From JBFWUW01 sp050247075 (lineage in GTDB: Bacteria > Planctomycetota > Planctomycetia > Pirellulales > JBFWUW01), in assembly GCA_050247075.1 (NCBI GenBank), contig JBFWUW010000016.1:1-64000 (forward strand): 64,000 nt of DNA, given 5' to 3'. Below, in pieces: positions 15,780 through 25,045 of the stretch. Numbering within the stretch: position 1 is the stretch's first letter; each line of letters opens with the position of its first letter. A model generated the notes under the pieces. That model searched no databases, was not told the origin of the DNA, and saw only the letters and a list, made by a program, of their open reading frames with translations. Both the position numbers and the translations under genes were made by a program.

Positions 15780-16406
15780 ATGGACAATCAAATCAGCCCC
15801 GAACTGTCGGCCCACGACGCGGCGCGCATCATCTACAACACGCCACGACCGACGCCTCAGCAGGTGGGCCAGGTGCGGCTACGGTTGGTGCAGGGCCATC
15901 TCAAACCGGGCCGTGGCGGCACTTCCACCACCACTGCGGCGGCGATTGCCGAATACATGACGACCGTGGCGGTTGGCAAACAACAAAAGCTCAGCCATGA
16001 AGAAGACCTGAAAGGGGTTTATCGCGATTTGTTTCGCGACTATTTCATGGCGGTCGTGTCGCGGCGGCGCATCACGGGCCGCTCGCCCATGTTTCAACAT
16101 GCGGTCTTGATTGGCCAAGTCGCCACAATCTTGTTCGCGGCGGCGGCCTTGTGGTGGATCTACCGCCATTCAATCGTGCCGATTCCGCCTGAACAAAAAA
16201 TAGTTCGCGCGGCCATCGAGGAACAATACGGCTCCGTGAAATTCCATGAGTGGTTTCCCACGGTTCCCGCGGCCAACCAACAGGGCGAGCAAGTTCGCGT
16301 GCAATTCACCTATTTCTCGTCCAGCAGAAAAGCGATCCGCACCGTTCGCACGTACCAGGTCGTGGCGGGTCAGGCACAAGATGTCACCGGGGCCGATTCC
16401 GATTAG
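15780..16406 (+). CDS. Single-pass membrane protein, unknown
   Basis: A 208-residue protein of no recognised family. ATG 15780 is chosen over 15687 because the upstream part is the terminator region. The N-terminal 110 residues are soluble, with helical SAHDAARIIYNTPRPTPQQVGQVRLRLVQ and a Thr/Gly-rich link. A single transmembrane helix follows (AVLIGQVATILFAAAALWWIY, about 108-128). The C-terminal 75 residues look like an extracytoplasmic beta-strand domain (VRVQFTYFSSSRKAIRTVRTYQVV). The start-of-gene spacing to the next gene is 65 bases, so it may be co-transcribed with the DUF1501 gene. Confidence 0.65.
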   Translation: MDNQISPELSAHDAARIIYNTPRPTPQQVGQVRLRLVQGHLKPGRGGTSTTTAAAIAEYMTTVAVGKQQKLSHEEDLKGVYRDLFRDYFMAVVSRRRITGRSPMFQHAVLIGQVATILFAAAALWWIYRHSIVPIPPEQKIVRAAIEEQYGSVKFHEWFPTVPAANQQGEQVRVQFTYFSSSRKAIRTVRTYQVVAGQAQDVTGADSD

Positions 16407-16471
16407 CGGGAAGCCGCCATTCCTGGTTAGAATGGCGTTACTCACAACACGGCCCCACGAGGCTGCCCGCC

Positions 16472-17902
16472 ATGACGACGCTACCGGAATTGCCGCAACT
16501 TCAGCGCCGTGCTTTTCTCGGCCGGTCGGGTTTGGGCGCGATGGCCTTGGCGTCAATGCTCCCCGCCAATACGGCCCAGGCCGCTGCCCCAGAGCGTTGG
16601 AAAGGCGCGGTCCAACCGCTGCATCACCCTCCGCGGGCCAAACGAGTCATCTATCTCTACATGTCGGGCGGGCCTTCGCATTTGGAGTTGTTTGACTACA
16701 AGCCCCAATTGGCCGCGCTGAACGGCCAACCCATGCCTTCGTCGTTCACCGCCGGTCAACAGATCGCCCAATTGCAGGGACAAACATTGACCTGCATGGG
16801 GCCGCAATTCAAGTTTGCCCGCCACGGCCAAAGCGGTGCGGAACTTTCCGAGCTTTTGCCGCATATTGCCGGCGTGGCCGACGAACTGGCGATTATCCGT
16901 TCGATGAAGACCGATGCCATCAACCACGATCCGGCCCATACGTTGCTCAACACCGGCTCGATGATCTCTGGCCGGCCTTCGATGGGCTCGTGGATCGTCT
17001 ATGGGTTGGGAAGCGAGAGCGAGAACTTACCCGGCTTTGTGGTCTTGCACTCGCGCGAGGGGCGCAACCCTCAGCCCCTTTCGGTGCGGCTGTGGCATAG
17101 CGGGCCGCTGCCGGGAAGGTTTCAAGGGGTGCAACTGCGGTCGCGTGGCGAACCGGTCTTGTATCTCAACTCTCCACCAGGTGTGCCTCACAACCAGCAG
17201 CAAGACGTGGTTTCGGCGGTGCAATCGCTCAACCAGTCGCAACAAACGCTGGTGGACGATCCGGAAATTGCCGCCCGCGTGGCGCAGTACGAACTGGCGT
17301 TCCGCATGCAGACGGCGGTTCCCGACCTGGTTGATGTCTCGCAAGAACCGCGGCATGTGCTGGAGCAATACGGCTGCCGGCCGGGCGACGGCAGCTTTGC
17401 CTCGAATTGTTTGCTGGCGCGGCGGTTGGCCGAGCGCGGCGTGCGGTTCATCCAGCTCTATCACCGCGATTGGGACCATCACAACAACCTGATCGACTTC
17501 CTCCAAGGCAACACGGCCAACGTCGACCGTCCCACCGCTGCGCTGATTGCCGACCTGAGGCAGCGCGGCATGTTGGACGATACGCTGATTATCTGGGGGG
17601 GGGAATTCGGCCGCACGCCGATGACGCAGACCAACAAAGGCAAGCCGGGCCGCGACCATCACATGCGGGGCTTTTCCATGTTCATGTGTGGCGGGGGAAT
17701 TCGTCGCGGCATCACCCATGGCGCCACCGACGAACTGGGCTACAACGCAGCCGAGGACATCGTCACGGTTCACGATCTGCATGCCACGATCTTGCATCTG
17801 CTGGGGATCGACCACCGGCGGCTGGCCGTCAAAGTGCAAGGGCTCGACGTAAAACTGACCGGCGTGGAACAAGCCCAACCCGTGCGGGCTATTCTGGCTT
17901 GA
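16472..17902 (+). CDS. DUF1501 protein with Tat-type leader
   Basis: A 476-residue member of DUF1501, a family in the alkaline phosphatase/sulfatase superfamily. ATG 16472 begins a Tat-type leader (QRRAFLGRSGLGAMALASML). Characteristic parts are YLYMSGGPSHLELFDYKP, HSREGRNPQPLSVRLWHSG, the HRDWDHHNN metal-type cluster and IIWGGEFGRTPMTQ. In planctomycetes DUF1501 genes usually sit next to a DUF1549/DUF1553 cytochrome-type gene; none is adjacent here. Instead it is followed 40 bases later by the DUF4838 gene and then by a sulfatase, suggesting a shared role on exported carbohydrate or sulfated substrates. The biochemical function of DUF1501 is not established. Confidence 0.9.
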   Translation: MTTLPELPQLQRRAFLGRSGLGAMALASMLPANTAQAAAPERWKGAVQPLHHPPRAKRVIYLYMSGGPSHLELFDYKPQLAALNGQPMPSSFTAGQQIAQLQGQTLTCMGPQFKFARHGQSGAELSELLPHIAGVADELAIIRSMKTDAINHDPAHTLLNTGSMISGRPSMGSWIVYGLGSESENLPGFVVLHSREGRNPQPLSVRLWHSGPLPGRFQGVQLRSRGEPVLYLNSPPGVPHNQQQDVVSAVQSLNQSQQTLVDDPEIAARVAQYELAFRMQTAVPDLVDVSQEPRHVLEQYGCRPGDGSFASNCLLARRLAERGVRFIQLYHRDWDHHNNLIDFLQGNTANVDRPTAALIADLRQRGMLDDTLIIWGGEFGRTPMTQTNKGKPGRDHHMRGFSMFMCGGGIRRGITHGATDELGYNAAEDIVTVHDLHATILHLLGIDHRRLAVKVQGLDVKLTGVEQAQPVRAILA

Positions 17903-17942
17903 CGCTCGCAGCGCCACGTTCGCCACACAAAAAGGCAACACC

Positions 17943-20393
17943 ATGAAACACCCCGCAAAATGGATAGCCGTGCTGATGCTGGCAGGCACCGCCTTGGTCT
18001 GGTGCGATGGTGCCCAGGCCGCGCCGCTATTGGTGGAAGCGGGCCAACCGCGGGCGGCAATTGTCATTGCGCCGCAACCGCCGCGGATGGTCCGTCTGGC
18101 TGCCGAGGAATTGCGGCTGCATGTGGAAAAAATCACCGGTGCCAGCCTGCCCATCGTCGCGCAGTCTAATTCTCAATTTCCGCTGCACATTTATGTCGGC
18201 CAGAGCGAGCATACCGACCGGTTGACGGTATCGAACGATGGGCTGGAACATGGCGCTTTTCGCATGGTGTCTGGAAGGGACTATTTGGTTCTGTTGGGCC
18301 GCGATGATGATTTTGTGCTGCCGCGGTTTTTTCTGCGCAGCCCGTCCGACTTGCCGGAATTCTTGGCTGAGTGGGACCAGGCGACCGGCGAAAAATGGAG
18401 CTTTGCCAACGGCAATCTCTACAAAGAGTACAACGGCGCGCTGAATATCTGGGCGCGCGACGGGCGCGGCTCGCTCAACGCGGTCCATGAGTTTCTGCGG
18501 ATGCAAGGCGTGCGCTGGTATCTCCCGGGCGAGTTGGGAGAGGTCATTCCCCAGTCCCCCAATCTGGAACTTCCCCAGATCGACAAGACGGTGCGGCCCG
18601 ACTTCGCGATTCGCTTTCCCTATCAGTACGGCCGCATGTTTGCGCACGCCGCCTGTACCCGCGATGAGGCCCTGTGGCAGTTGCGGATGGGCTGGAGCCA
18701 GGCGGCCGAGGTGATCGGCGATTTTGGCATGGGGCTGGCGCACGGCATGAACGCCCTTTACGAACGGCCCGAAGTGCGGGCAGCCCATCCCGAGTATTAC
18801 CTGCTGGCCAATGGCCGCCGCGACGAACTGAAAGTGGGCGAAAGCCGCCCTTGCCTCTCTTGCCCAGGGTTGTTTCAGAACAACTTGAAGTACGCGCGGA
18901 CGATGTTCGATCTGATTGACGCTCCCTTGGTCTCGCTGATGCCGCAAGATGGCTACGGCATCTTGTGCGAGTGCGACTTGTGCCACGGCAAGGGGGACCT
19001 GGCGCGCGGCGGGGAGGGGCATCTTTCCGACTATGTCTGGGACTACGTCAACCGCGCGGCGCTGGAGCTTTACAAGTCCCACCCGGACAAGAAAGTGAGC
19101 TGCGGTGCCTACGGCGCCTATCTATTGCCCCCCAAGAAGATCGACCGGTTAAGCCCCAACCTGATTGTGACCATCGCGCAAAACCGCGGCATGTTCGTCG
19201 ATGCCTCGGAACGCCAGAAGTTCGTCGATCTGCGCCAGGCTTGGAAGGCCAAGCTGCCCGCCGAGGGCCGGATTATTACCGGCGACTATTATTTGCACGC
19301 CCGCCCCTTCACGCTGCCGCATGTGCCGTACTTCTATCCGCGCACGATTGCCGAGGATCTGCAATCGCTGAGAGGCATTTCGCTGGGCGATTTTATCGAA
19401 GTTTATCGCGATCCCGAGGGTATCGCCTCGCTGGCCGTCGACCACCTGAATCTTTATGTTACCTCGCGATTCTGGTGGAACGCGGACCAGGATATTGAGC
19501 AATTGCTAGACGAGTACTGTACGGAGTATTACGGCCCAGCCGCCCAACCGATGGGAGCCTTGATCGACTTTGCCGAGGAAAATCGCCGCCAATTCAGCCA
19601 CAGCGCAGAAGCGATAACACATGTGCAAGAATTGCTCCGGCAGGCTCAAGAAGAAGCCCCCGCTGGGACAGTGTTTGCCCGGCGCGTGGACTTGCTGGCG
19701 GAATACATCGCGCCGTTGGACGATCTCAAGGCGCAACTGGCCCGCGGCCGGACCGGCGTGCCCGAGGCCACCGCCCGTTTGCGTGACAAGGCCGAAATCG
19801 AGCTAGACGGCAAGCTGAACGACAAGTTTTGGGAGGGATTGCCGGCCTATCCCCTGGCCGAACTTCAGACCGGCAAAGATCCTTACATGCCTACCTCGTT
19901 CAAGGTGGGCTGGGCGGACGACGCCATCTATTTCGCCATCCGCTGCCAGGACCGCGACACGAAAAAATTGAATGTGGGAACGGCCCGCAACGAAGACCCC
20001 AGCTTGTGGAACGGCGATGCCGTGGAGATCGAGATCGAAACGCAGAGCCACGCTTATTACCAGTTTGCCATCAATCCGGCCGGTGCCTGGATCGACCTGG
20101 ATCGCAAGAGCGGCATCGACACGCTGTGGACCTCCGGCGCGGAAGTGGCATGCCATGTGGGGGATGACGTATGGACCGCCGAGGTCCGCATTCCCGTGGT
20201 GGGAGAGGAACAGGCGCTGCTCAATCCCCGGTATGGCGTGGCGGGCCGCCAACCAAGCCAAAGTTACCCCTGGTACTTCAATGTCTGCCGGCAGCGGATG
20301 CGCCCCAAAGAACGAGAATACTCGGCATTCTCACCGACCAGCACGGCCAGCTTTCACGTCGTCAAGAAGTTCGGCAAGTTGTACGTGCGCTAG
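17943..20393 (+). CDS. Secreted DUF4838 protein with CBM9-like domain
   Basis: An 816-residue exported protein with a clear signal peptide (residues 1-27, ending DGAQA). The region from about 30 to 150 is like the N-terminal domain of alpha-glucuronidases (LVEAGQPRAAIVIAPQ..., RLAAEELRLHVEKITGASLPI). The central DUF4838 region (about 200-540) contains SRPCLSCPGLFQNN and ILCECDLCHG, with conserved cysteines. From about 613 to the end is a family-9-like carbohydrate-binding domain (ELDGKLNDKFWEGL, VGWADDAIYFAIRCQD, WNGDAVEIEIET). Likely acts on or binds polysaccharide outside the cytoplasm. Followed 21 bases later by the sulfatase, so the pair is probably one transcription unit. Confidence 0.85.
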   Translation: MKHPAKWIAVLMLAGTALVWCDGAQAAPLLVEAGQPRAAIVIAPQPPRMVRLAAEELRLHVEKITGASLPIVAQSNSQFPLHIYVGQSEHTDRLTVSNDGLEHGAFRMVSGRDYLVLLGRDDDFVLPRFFLRSPSDLPEFLAEWDQATGEKWSFANGNLYKEYNGALNIWARDGRGSLNAVHEFLRMQGVRWYLPGELGEVIPQSPNLELPQIDKTVRPDFAIRFPYQYGRMFAHAACTRDEALWQLRMGWSQAAEVIGDFGMGLAHGMNALYERPEVRAAHPEYYLLANGRRDELKVGESRPCLSCPGLFQNNLKYARTMFDLIDAPLVSLMPQDGYGILCECDLCHGKGDLARGGEGHLSDYVWDYVNRAALELYKSHPDKKVSCGAYGAYLLPPKKIDRLSPNLIVTIAQNRGMFVDASERQKFVDLRQAWKAKLPAEGRIITGDYYLHARPFTLPHVPYFYPRTIAEDLQSLRGISLGDFIEVYRDPEGIASLAVDHLNLYVTSRFWWNADQDIEQLLDEYCTEYYGPAAQPMGALIDFAEENRRQFSHSAEAITHVQELLRQAQEEAPAGTVFARRVDLLAEYIAPLDDLKAQLARGRTGVPEATARLRDKAEIELDGKLNDKFWEGLPAYPLAELQTGKDPYMPTSFKVGWADDAIYFAIRCQDRDTKKLNVGTARNEDPSLWNGDAVEIEIETQSHAYYQFAINPAGAWIDLDRKSGIDTLWTSGAEVACHVGDDVWTAEVRIPVVGEEQALLNPRYGVAGRQPSQSYPWYFNVCRQRMRPKEREYSAFSPTSTASFHVVKKFGKLYVR

Positions 20394-20414
20394 CCAATCA
20401 TCAGGAGATTTGGC

Positions 20415-22811
20415 ATGAAATATCTGCTGTTGATGGCGTTGGTATGGCACTCCGCCGCGGCAAGTGCGGCGGAGGATGCAAGCGACTATGTCGCGCAGCG
20501 CAAAGCCGCCATGGCTCTGTTAAAGGCCGGCGAGCACCAAGCTGCCTTGACCGCGTTCAAGCAAATGCTGGCATCCGCCGGCACCGATTTCCAAAGATCC
20601 GATGCCTTGCGTCAGGCGGCCATGTGCGCCGGCCAACTCCAACAATTCGACCGGGCGATGGAACTTGCCCAGCGGATTCCCCTTCAGCCGTATTCCAAGT
20701 TGTGCCAATTGCAACTGCTGGAGAACCAGCGGGAATGGCGGCAAATCGTTCAGAAGTTTCAGGATGAACCGTTTGCGGATTGGCCCGAGAGCCTTCGCGG
20801 CGAGGCCTGGTTTGGCCGCGGACATGCCTATTTCGCCATCAAGCAGGGCGAAGCCGCGGCGGCCGACCTGTTGCTGGCCGCCGACTACTTGACCGACGGC
20901 AACTCCCTGGCGGTCTGTCTTCATTGCCTGGGCGACACCTACGCCACGCTGCTGGACGACGACGAGCAGGCGATCGCCTCCTATCGCCGCGTCTACGGAC
21001 GGGGCAACATCTACAAACATTGCCAGTCGGCGATCAGTGTTGCCGCGATATTGCAACAGCGCGGCCAGCATCAGGCAGCCATCGACGAACTAAGCCCGCT
21101 CAACGTCGAAGAGTTGGTCGCGCCCTATTGGCGCGGCAAAACACTAAGTGCCTTGGGCGCTGCCTATGTCGGGGCCGGCAAAGATGCCGCCGCCATCTCG
21201 GCTTATCGGCAAGCGCTCGAAACCGAAAACCTGCCAGAAGCCCTCCGCCAGGAATGCCAAACAGCGTTGGACAGCTTGAAGCCTGAACTTCAGGACGAAT
21301 CGACGAAAGCCGGTTCGAATGGCCAGCCCAATATCATCGTCGTGCTGTGCGACGATTTGGGCTACGGCGATATTCACTGCAACAACCCGCTCGGCAAGAT
21401 CGCCACGCCGCACGCCGACCGGCTGGCTGCCGAGGGGATGCGATTTACCGATGCCCACACCACCTCCAGTGTTTGCTCCCCCACGCGCTACAGCCTGCTG
21501 ACTGGACGATACAACTGGCGCAGCCGCCTGCAATCGGGCGTGTTGGGCGGGCTGTCGCCGCGCCTGATTGAGACAGACCGCCTGACGGTTGCCAGCCTGT
21601 TGCAAGGGCACGGCTACCATACGGCTTGTATTGGCAAGTGGCATCTGGGGATGAATTGGACCCGCGTTCCCAACACGCCCGACCCGCCCGAGAATTCCAT
21701 CGAGACGACGGAACATCACCACAGCGTCGATTACACCCAGCCAATTTCCAGCGGGCCTAATAGCGTGGGGTTCGACGAGTATTTCGGCATCAGCGCGTCG
21801 CTGGACATGGTTCCGTACACGTTTATCGAGAACGGCCGGGTGGCCGCCATCCCCAACCAGGAAATTTCACTCGCCATGTCCAGCGACCGGCCGCAACGGC
21901 AAACACGCCGCGGGCCTGGCGCGGAAGGCTTCACCGCCGAGAAAGTCTTACCGACGCTAACCCAAAAAGCAGTGGACTACATTGCCGAGCGGGCGAAAGC
22001 CGCGCATGCCGGCGAACCTTTCTTCTTATATCTGCCGCTGGCTTCGCCCCATACGCCCATCGCGCCCGCCGAAAGCTGGCGCGGCCGCAGCCAGTTGAAT
22101 GCCTATGCCGACTTTGTGATGCAAACCGACGATTGCCTGGGCCAATTGCTGGCGGCCTTGGACCAACACAAACTTGCGGACAACACGCTGTTGCTGTTCA
22201 CCAGTGACAACGGCTGCTCGCCCGAGGCCGACATTCCGGCTTTGAAGGAACGCGGCCACGCAGTCAACGGCCCCTTGCGCGGTCACAAGGCCGACCTGTG
22301 GGAAGGAGGACACCGCGTGCCGTTCATCGTCCGCTGGCCCGGCCGCGTCGCCGCCGGCAAAGTGAACGACCAACTCGTCAGCCTTGTCGATTTGATGGCG
22401 ACTTGCAGCGAACTGTGCGGCGACAAACTCCCTGACGACGCGGGCGAAGACAGCCTCAGCCTGTTGCCCACGTTGACGGGCGATGGGCCGCCACTTCGTA
22501 AGACACTGATTTCGCACTCTATTTCCGGCAAGTTCGCCATCCGCCAAGGCTCGTGGAAGCTCTGTCTGACGCCGGGCAGCGGCGGTTGGAGCCAGCCTAA
22601 CGATGCGCAAGCGGCCCGCCAGGGCGATCCCGACGTGCAACTCTACGACCTTGCCAACGATCTGCCGGAAAGCCGCAACCTGCAAGCCGAGCATCCCGAT
22701 GTCGTTGCGCGTCTGACAAAGCTCCTGCTCGAACAAGTCAGCTCAGGCCGCAGCACGCCAGGAACGCCCCAGTCGAACTCGCGGGAAGTTGATGTGTGGA
22801 AGAAGAAGTAG
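20415..22811 (+). CDS. Secreted sulfatase with N-terminal TPR domain
   Basis: A 798-residue type I sulfatase. The signal peptide (ending AAASA) is followed by about 270 residues of helical TPR-like repeats (KAGEHQAALTAFKQML, YVGAGKDAAAISAYRQALE). The arylsulfatase domain starts near residue 305: IIVVLCDDLGYGDIH carries the metal-binding Asp pair, and SSVCSPTRYSLLTGR contains the CxPxR formylglycine site (C354). GKWHLG and DNGCSPEAD are further sulfatase motifs. It needs a formylglycine-generating enzyme, which is not in the window. The TPR front is unusual and may mediate partner or substrate docking. ATG 20415 has AGGAG upstream. Confidence 0.93.
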   Translation: MKYLLLMALVWHSAAASAAEDASDYVAQRKAAMALLKAGEHQAALTAFKQMLASAGTDFQRSDALRQAAMCAGQLQQFDRAMELAQRIPLQPYSKLCQLQLLENQREWRQIVQKFQDEPFADWPESLRGEAWFGRGHAYFAIKQGEAAAADLLLAADYLTDGNSLAVCLHCLGDTYATLLDDDEQAIASYRRVYGRGNIYKHCQSAISVAAILQQRGQHQAAIDELSPLNVEELVAPYWRGKTLSALGAAYVGAGKDAAAISAYRQALETENLPEALRQECQTALDSLKPELQDESTKAGSNGQPNIIVVLCDDLGYGDIHCNNPLGKIATPHADRLAAEGMRFTDAHTTSSVCSPTRYSLLTGRYNWRSRLQSGVLGGLSPRLIETDRLTVASLLQGHGYHTACIGKWHLGMNWTRVPNTPDPPENSIETTEHHHSVDYTQPISSGPNSVGFDEYFGISASLDMVPYTFIENGRVAAIPNQEISLAMSSDRPQRQTRRGPGAEGFTAEKVLPTLTQKAVDYIAERAKAAHAGEPFFLYLPLASPHTPIAPAESWRGRSQLNAYADFVMQTDDCLGQLLAALDQHKLADNTLLLFTSDNGCSPEADIPALKERGHAVNGPLRGHKADLWEGGHRVPFIVRWPGRVAAGKVNDQLVSLVDLMATCSELCGDKLPDDAGEDSLSLLPTLTGDGPPLRKTLISHSISGKFAIRQGSWKLCLTPGSGGWSQPNDAQAARQGDPDVQLYDLANDLPESRNLQAEHPDVVARLTKLLLEQVSSGRSTPGTPQSNSREVDVWKKK

Positions 22812-22841
22812 ACGGGAGGGAAAAGATGAGGGCAGCCGGCC

Positions 22842-22870
22842 GTAGCGGCATGGCTCCCGCCTTGCCGCTT
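22842..22870 (+). repeat. Dispersed GCGGCATGGCTCCCGCC repeat
   Basis: Shares GCGGCATGGCTCCCGCCTTG with 43975-43994 and, with small changes, the 60254-60289 palindrome. It lies between the convergent sulfatase and LOG genes. Confidence 0.5.
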
Positions 22871-22982
22871 GAATCGCATTCGATGAACCTTTTGAAATGA
22901 ATGAGCCTGGCAAGGAGAGTTGCACGGAAGCGGCGCAATTGACGTTGCCTCGCCGATCCCAGGCCCGTTCGGCAGACGGGGC

Positions 22983-23870
22983 CTACCGGCCGGCCGGTTC
23001 GGTCGAGCATACGCCTTCTTCCTCGCAGCGGCGGACAATTTCCATGGCTTCGGCTGGCGTGTCGGCATAGCTCAGCAGGCCTAGGTGTTCGTCGTCGATG
23101 GCCCCTTCGTCGGCCAATGCCCGGAAGTTGATGACGCGGTCCCAGTATTCGCGGCCGTAAATGATCACCGGAATAGGCTGCATGCGGTTGGTTTGCCGCA
23201 AGGTGAGCGTCTCGAACAGTTCGTCCAGCGTGCCAAAGCCGCCGGGAAAAATCACCAGTGCCCGTGCCCGCAGCAGGAAGTGCATTTTTCGCAAGGCGAA
23301 ATAGTGGAAATCAAAGCACAACTGTGGAGAGATGTAGGCATTGGGCTTTTGCTCGGCCGGCAAGGTGATGTTCAAGCCAATGGTCAACGCGCCGATCTCG
23401 AACGCTCCGCGGTTGGCTGCCTCCATGATTCCAGGCCCGCCGCCGGTTGTAATGACGTAGTCGCAGACTTCCGTTCGCTGGCCATACACCGATGCCAGCC
23501 GTGCGAACTCGCGGGCATCCTCGTAATAACGGGACTTTTCCACGATCCGCCGCGCCCTTTCCACCGCGCGCCGCGCGTGGGCATCGTCGTCGGCGGCAGC
23601 CAGGGCTTCTTCCGCGAGTACCAATCGCGCGGCGGCCACCTCCCGTTCGACAAACCGCGACCCTCCAAACACGACAATCGTGGACAACACCTTGTGCTCA
23701 AGCATGGTCATTTCTGGCTTGAGCAGTTCCAACTGCATTCGCACGGGACGCAGTTCTGGCCGAGCCAAAAAATCGACATCGCGCGCCGCCAGGCGGTACG
23801 TGGGTGAATCCAGTATCGCCCGCATGTTTTCGTCGGGCGTGGGAATTGGAACGGCCGGCGGCATATTCAC
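22983..23870 (-). CDS. LOG-family Rossmann protein
   Basis: A 295-residue protein of the TIGR00730/LOG group (nucleoside 5'-monophosphate phosphoribohydrolase, the cytokinin-activating type, historically misnamed lysine decarboxylase). The key motifs TTGGGPGIMEAANRGA (141-156) and PGGFGTLDELFE (209-220) are intact; the latter has the catalytic glutamate of the family. N-terminal 60 residues are an extra helical extension. The physiological substrate in bacteria without cytokinins is likely AMP or related nucleotides; that part is inference. It follows the thioredoxin-like gene at a 31-base gap on the same strand. Confidence 0.88.
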   Translation of the reverse strand: MNMPPAVPIPTPDENMRAILDSPTYRLAARDVDFLARPELRPVRMQLELLKPEMTMLEHKVLSTIVVFGGSRFVEREVAAARLVLAEEALAAADDDAHARRAVERARRIVEKSRYYEDAREFARLASVYGQRTEVCDYVITTGGGPGIMEAANRGAFEIGALTIGLNITLPAEQKPNAYISPQLCFDFHYFALRKMHFLLRARALVIFPGGFGTLDELFETLTLRQTNRMQPIPVIIYGREYWDRVINFRALADEGAIDDEHLGLLSYADTPAEAMEIVRRCEEEGVCSTEPAGR

Positions 23871-23901
23871 GGTTGGCCTGGAGTGGCGGAATGAAGTTGG
23901 T

Positions 23902-24522
23902 TCAATCTCGCTTGGGCTTGAACCGGATCATGCAACCCACGGGCAGTGTCTCGGTCACGGCCGGCGATTTGCCTTGCAAGGCATCTTGCACGGCTGTCTC
24001 GACATACTTCTGCTCGACCTCATCGGCATTAGGGCTGTCGTCAAACGCCCCCATGTAGACGATCTTTCGCTCGCGATCGAGAACAAAGCACTCCGGTGTA
24101 CGCAACGCGCCAAATTGCCGCGGAACCTGCTGCGACTTGTCGAACAGGTAAGGGAAGTTAAAGCCTTTGTCCTTGGCTCGCTGTGTCATTTTTTCCAACG
24201 AGTCTTGCGGCACGAGATTGCAGTTGATGGCCACCAGGGCCACGTTGCCGTCGGGAGAGTACTTATCGTGGAAGGCGACCAGCCGGTCCTCGTAGTCCAC
24301 CGCGTAGGGGCAGCTATTGCAGGTGAAGACCACCACCAGCACCTTGGCCTTCTTAAAATCGGCCAGGGAATGCTGTTCGCCATCAGTGCCGGGCAGATCC
24401 TGGAAAGCGGGTACCTGGTCGCCAATCCCCAATGTGGGATTATGCTTGCCGCGAGCCAACACGGACTGATCGGACCAACAGCAGCCGACACCAACCAACA
24501 GCATTAACAATGCGGCGCGCAT
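23902..24522 (-). CDS. Thioredoxin-fold (redoxin) exported protein
   Basis: A 206-residue protein; ATG 24522 has GGAG upstream and starts a leader (MRAALLMLLVGVGCC...). The fold is thioredoxin/AhpC-type: VPAFQDLPGTDGEQHSLADFKKAKVLVVVFTCNSCPYAVDYEDRLVAFH with a CxxC pair (C68, C71), and RTPECFVLDRERKIVYMG is the cis-Pro strand of the fold. It is probably an extracytoplasmic thiol-disulfide or peroxide-handling protein, but the redox partner is unknown. The leader cysteines (GVGCC) could also be a lipobox. It is followed by the LOG gene on the same strand. Confidence 0.85.
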   Translation of the reverse strand: MRAALLMLLVGVGCCWSDQSVLARGKHNPTLGIGDQVPAFQDLPGTDGEQHSLADFKKAKVLVVVFTCNSCPYAVDYEDRLVAFHDKYSPDGNVALVAINCNLVPQDSLEKMTQRAKDKGFNFPYLFDKSQQVPRQFGALRTPECFVLDRERKIVYMGAFDDSPNADEVEQKYVETAVQDALQGKSPAVTETLPVGCMIRFKPKRD

Positions 24523-24621
24523 GGGCAAGCTCTCCAAAATCGAAGCCAGGCAAATCATTTCGACCGGTTCATTATAAACCGGTGAGGTGGCCGGGGCGAA
24601 GCGGCTTTTCGGCAGGTTACC

Positions 24622-24900
24622 TTACGCGGGCGTGGTGCCGTCCTTGCGCTTCAGACTGGCATCGTTGTCTTTGAGAAACTGCCGCAGGTCGTCGCCAAAG
24701 TTCAACAAACGGTCCCATTGTTCAACATACAAAGTGACGGGCATCCGCTGCAGTCCATACACGCTGACCGCTCCTTTCGCGCTAACTTTGCAGTACAGCG
24801 CACCCTTCTTGGGTGTTTCGATCTCGGCCAGCAGTTTGGAGGCATCCTCGACCTTGATCTCGCCCGCCGCCAGCTTGGCTAGAATTTCTTCCTTCTTCAC
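24622..24900 (-). CDS. Small conserved protein, unknown
   Basis: A 92-residue protein. The start is well supported by AAGGAG about eight bases before ATG 24900. It opens with a short helical motif (MKKEEILAKLAAGEIKVEDASKLLAEIE) that resembles SHOCT-type or small regulatory domains, then GALYCKVSAKGAVSVYGLQRMPVTLYVEQWDRLL. No membrane segment or cysteine pair is present. The function is unknown. It lies upstream of the thioredoxin-like gene with a 99-base gap. Confidence 0.7.
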   Translation of the reverse strand: MKKEEILAKLAAGEIKVEDASKLLAEIETPKKGALYCKVSAKGAVSVYGLQRMPVTLYVEQWDRLLNFGDDLRQFLKDNDASLKRKDGTTPA

Positions 24901-25045
24901 GGCAACGTCTCCTTAGTTGGTGAATTGGCATGGGAGTTGCAATCCAGATGCTAACGCATCGACGAAGGATCGTCGATATCGGCGGGCGGTTGCAAGTATC
25001 CCGTGTTCGGAAGGCGCGGCACTGGCAATCTGACTACTCAATACT

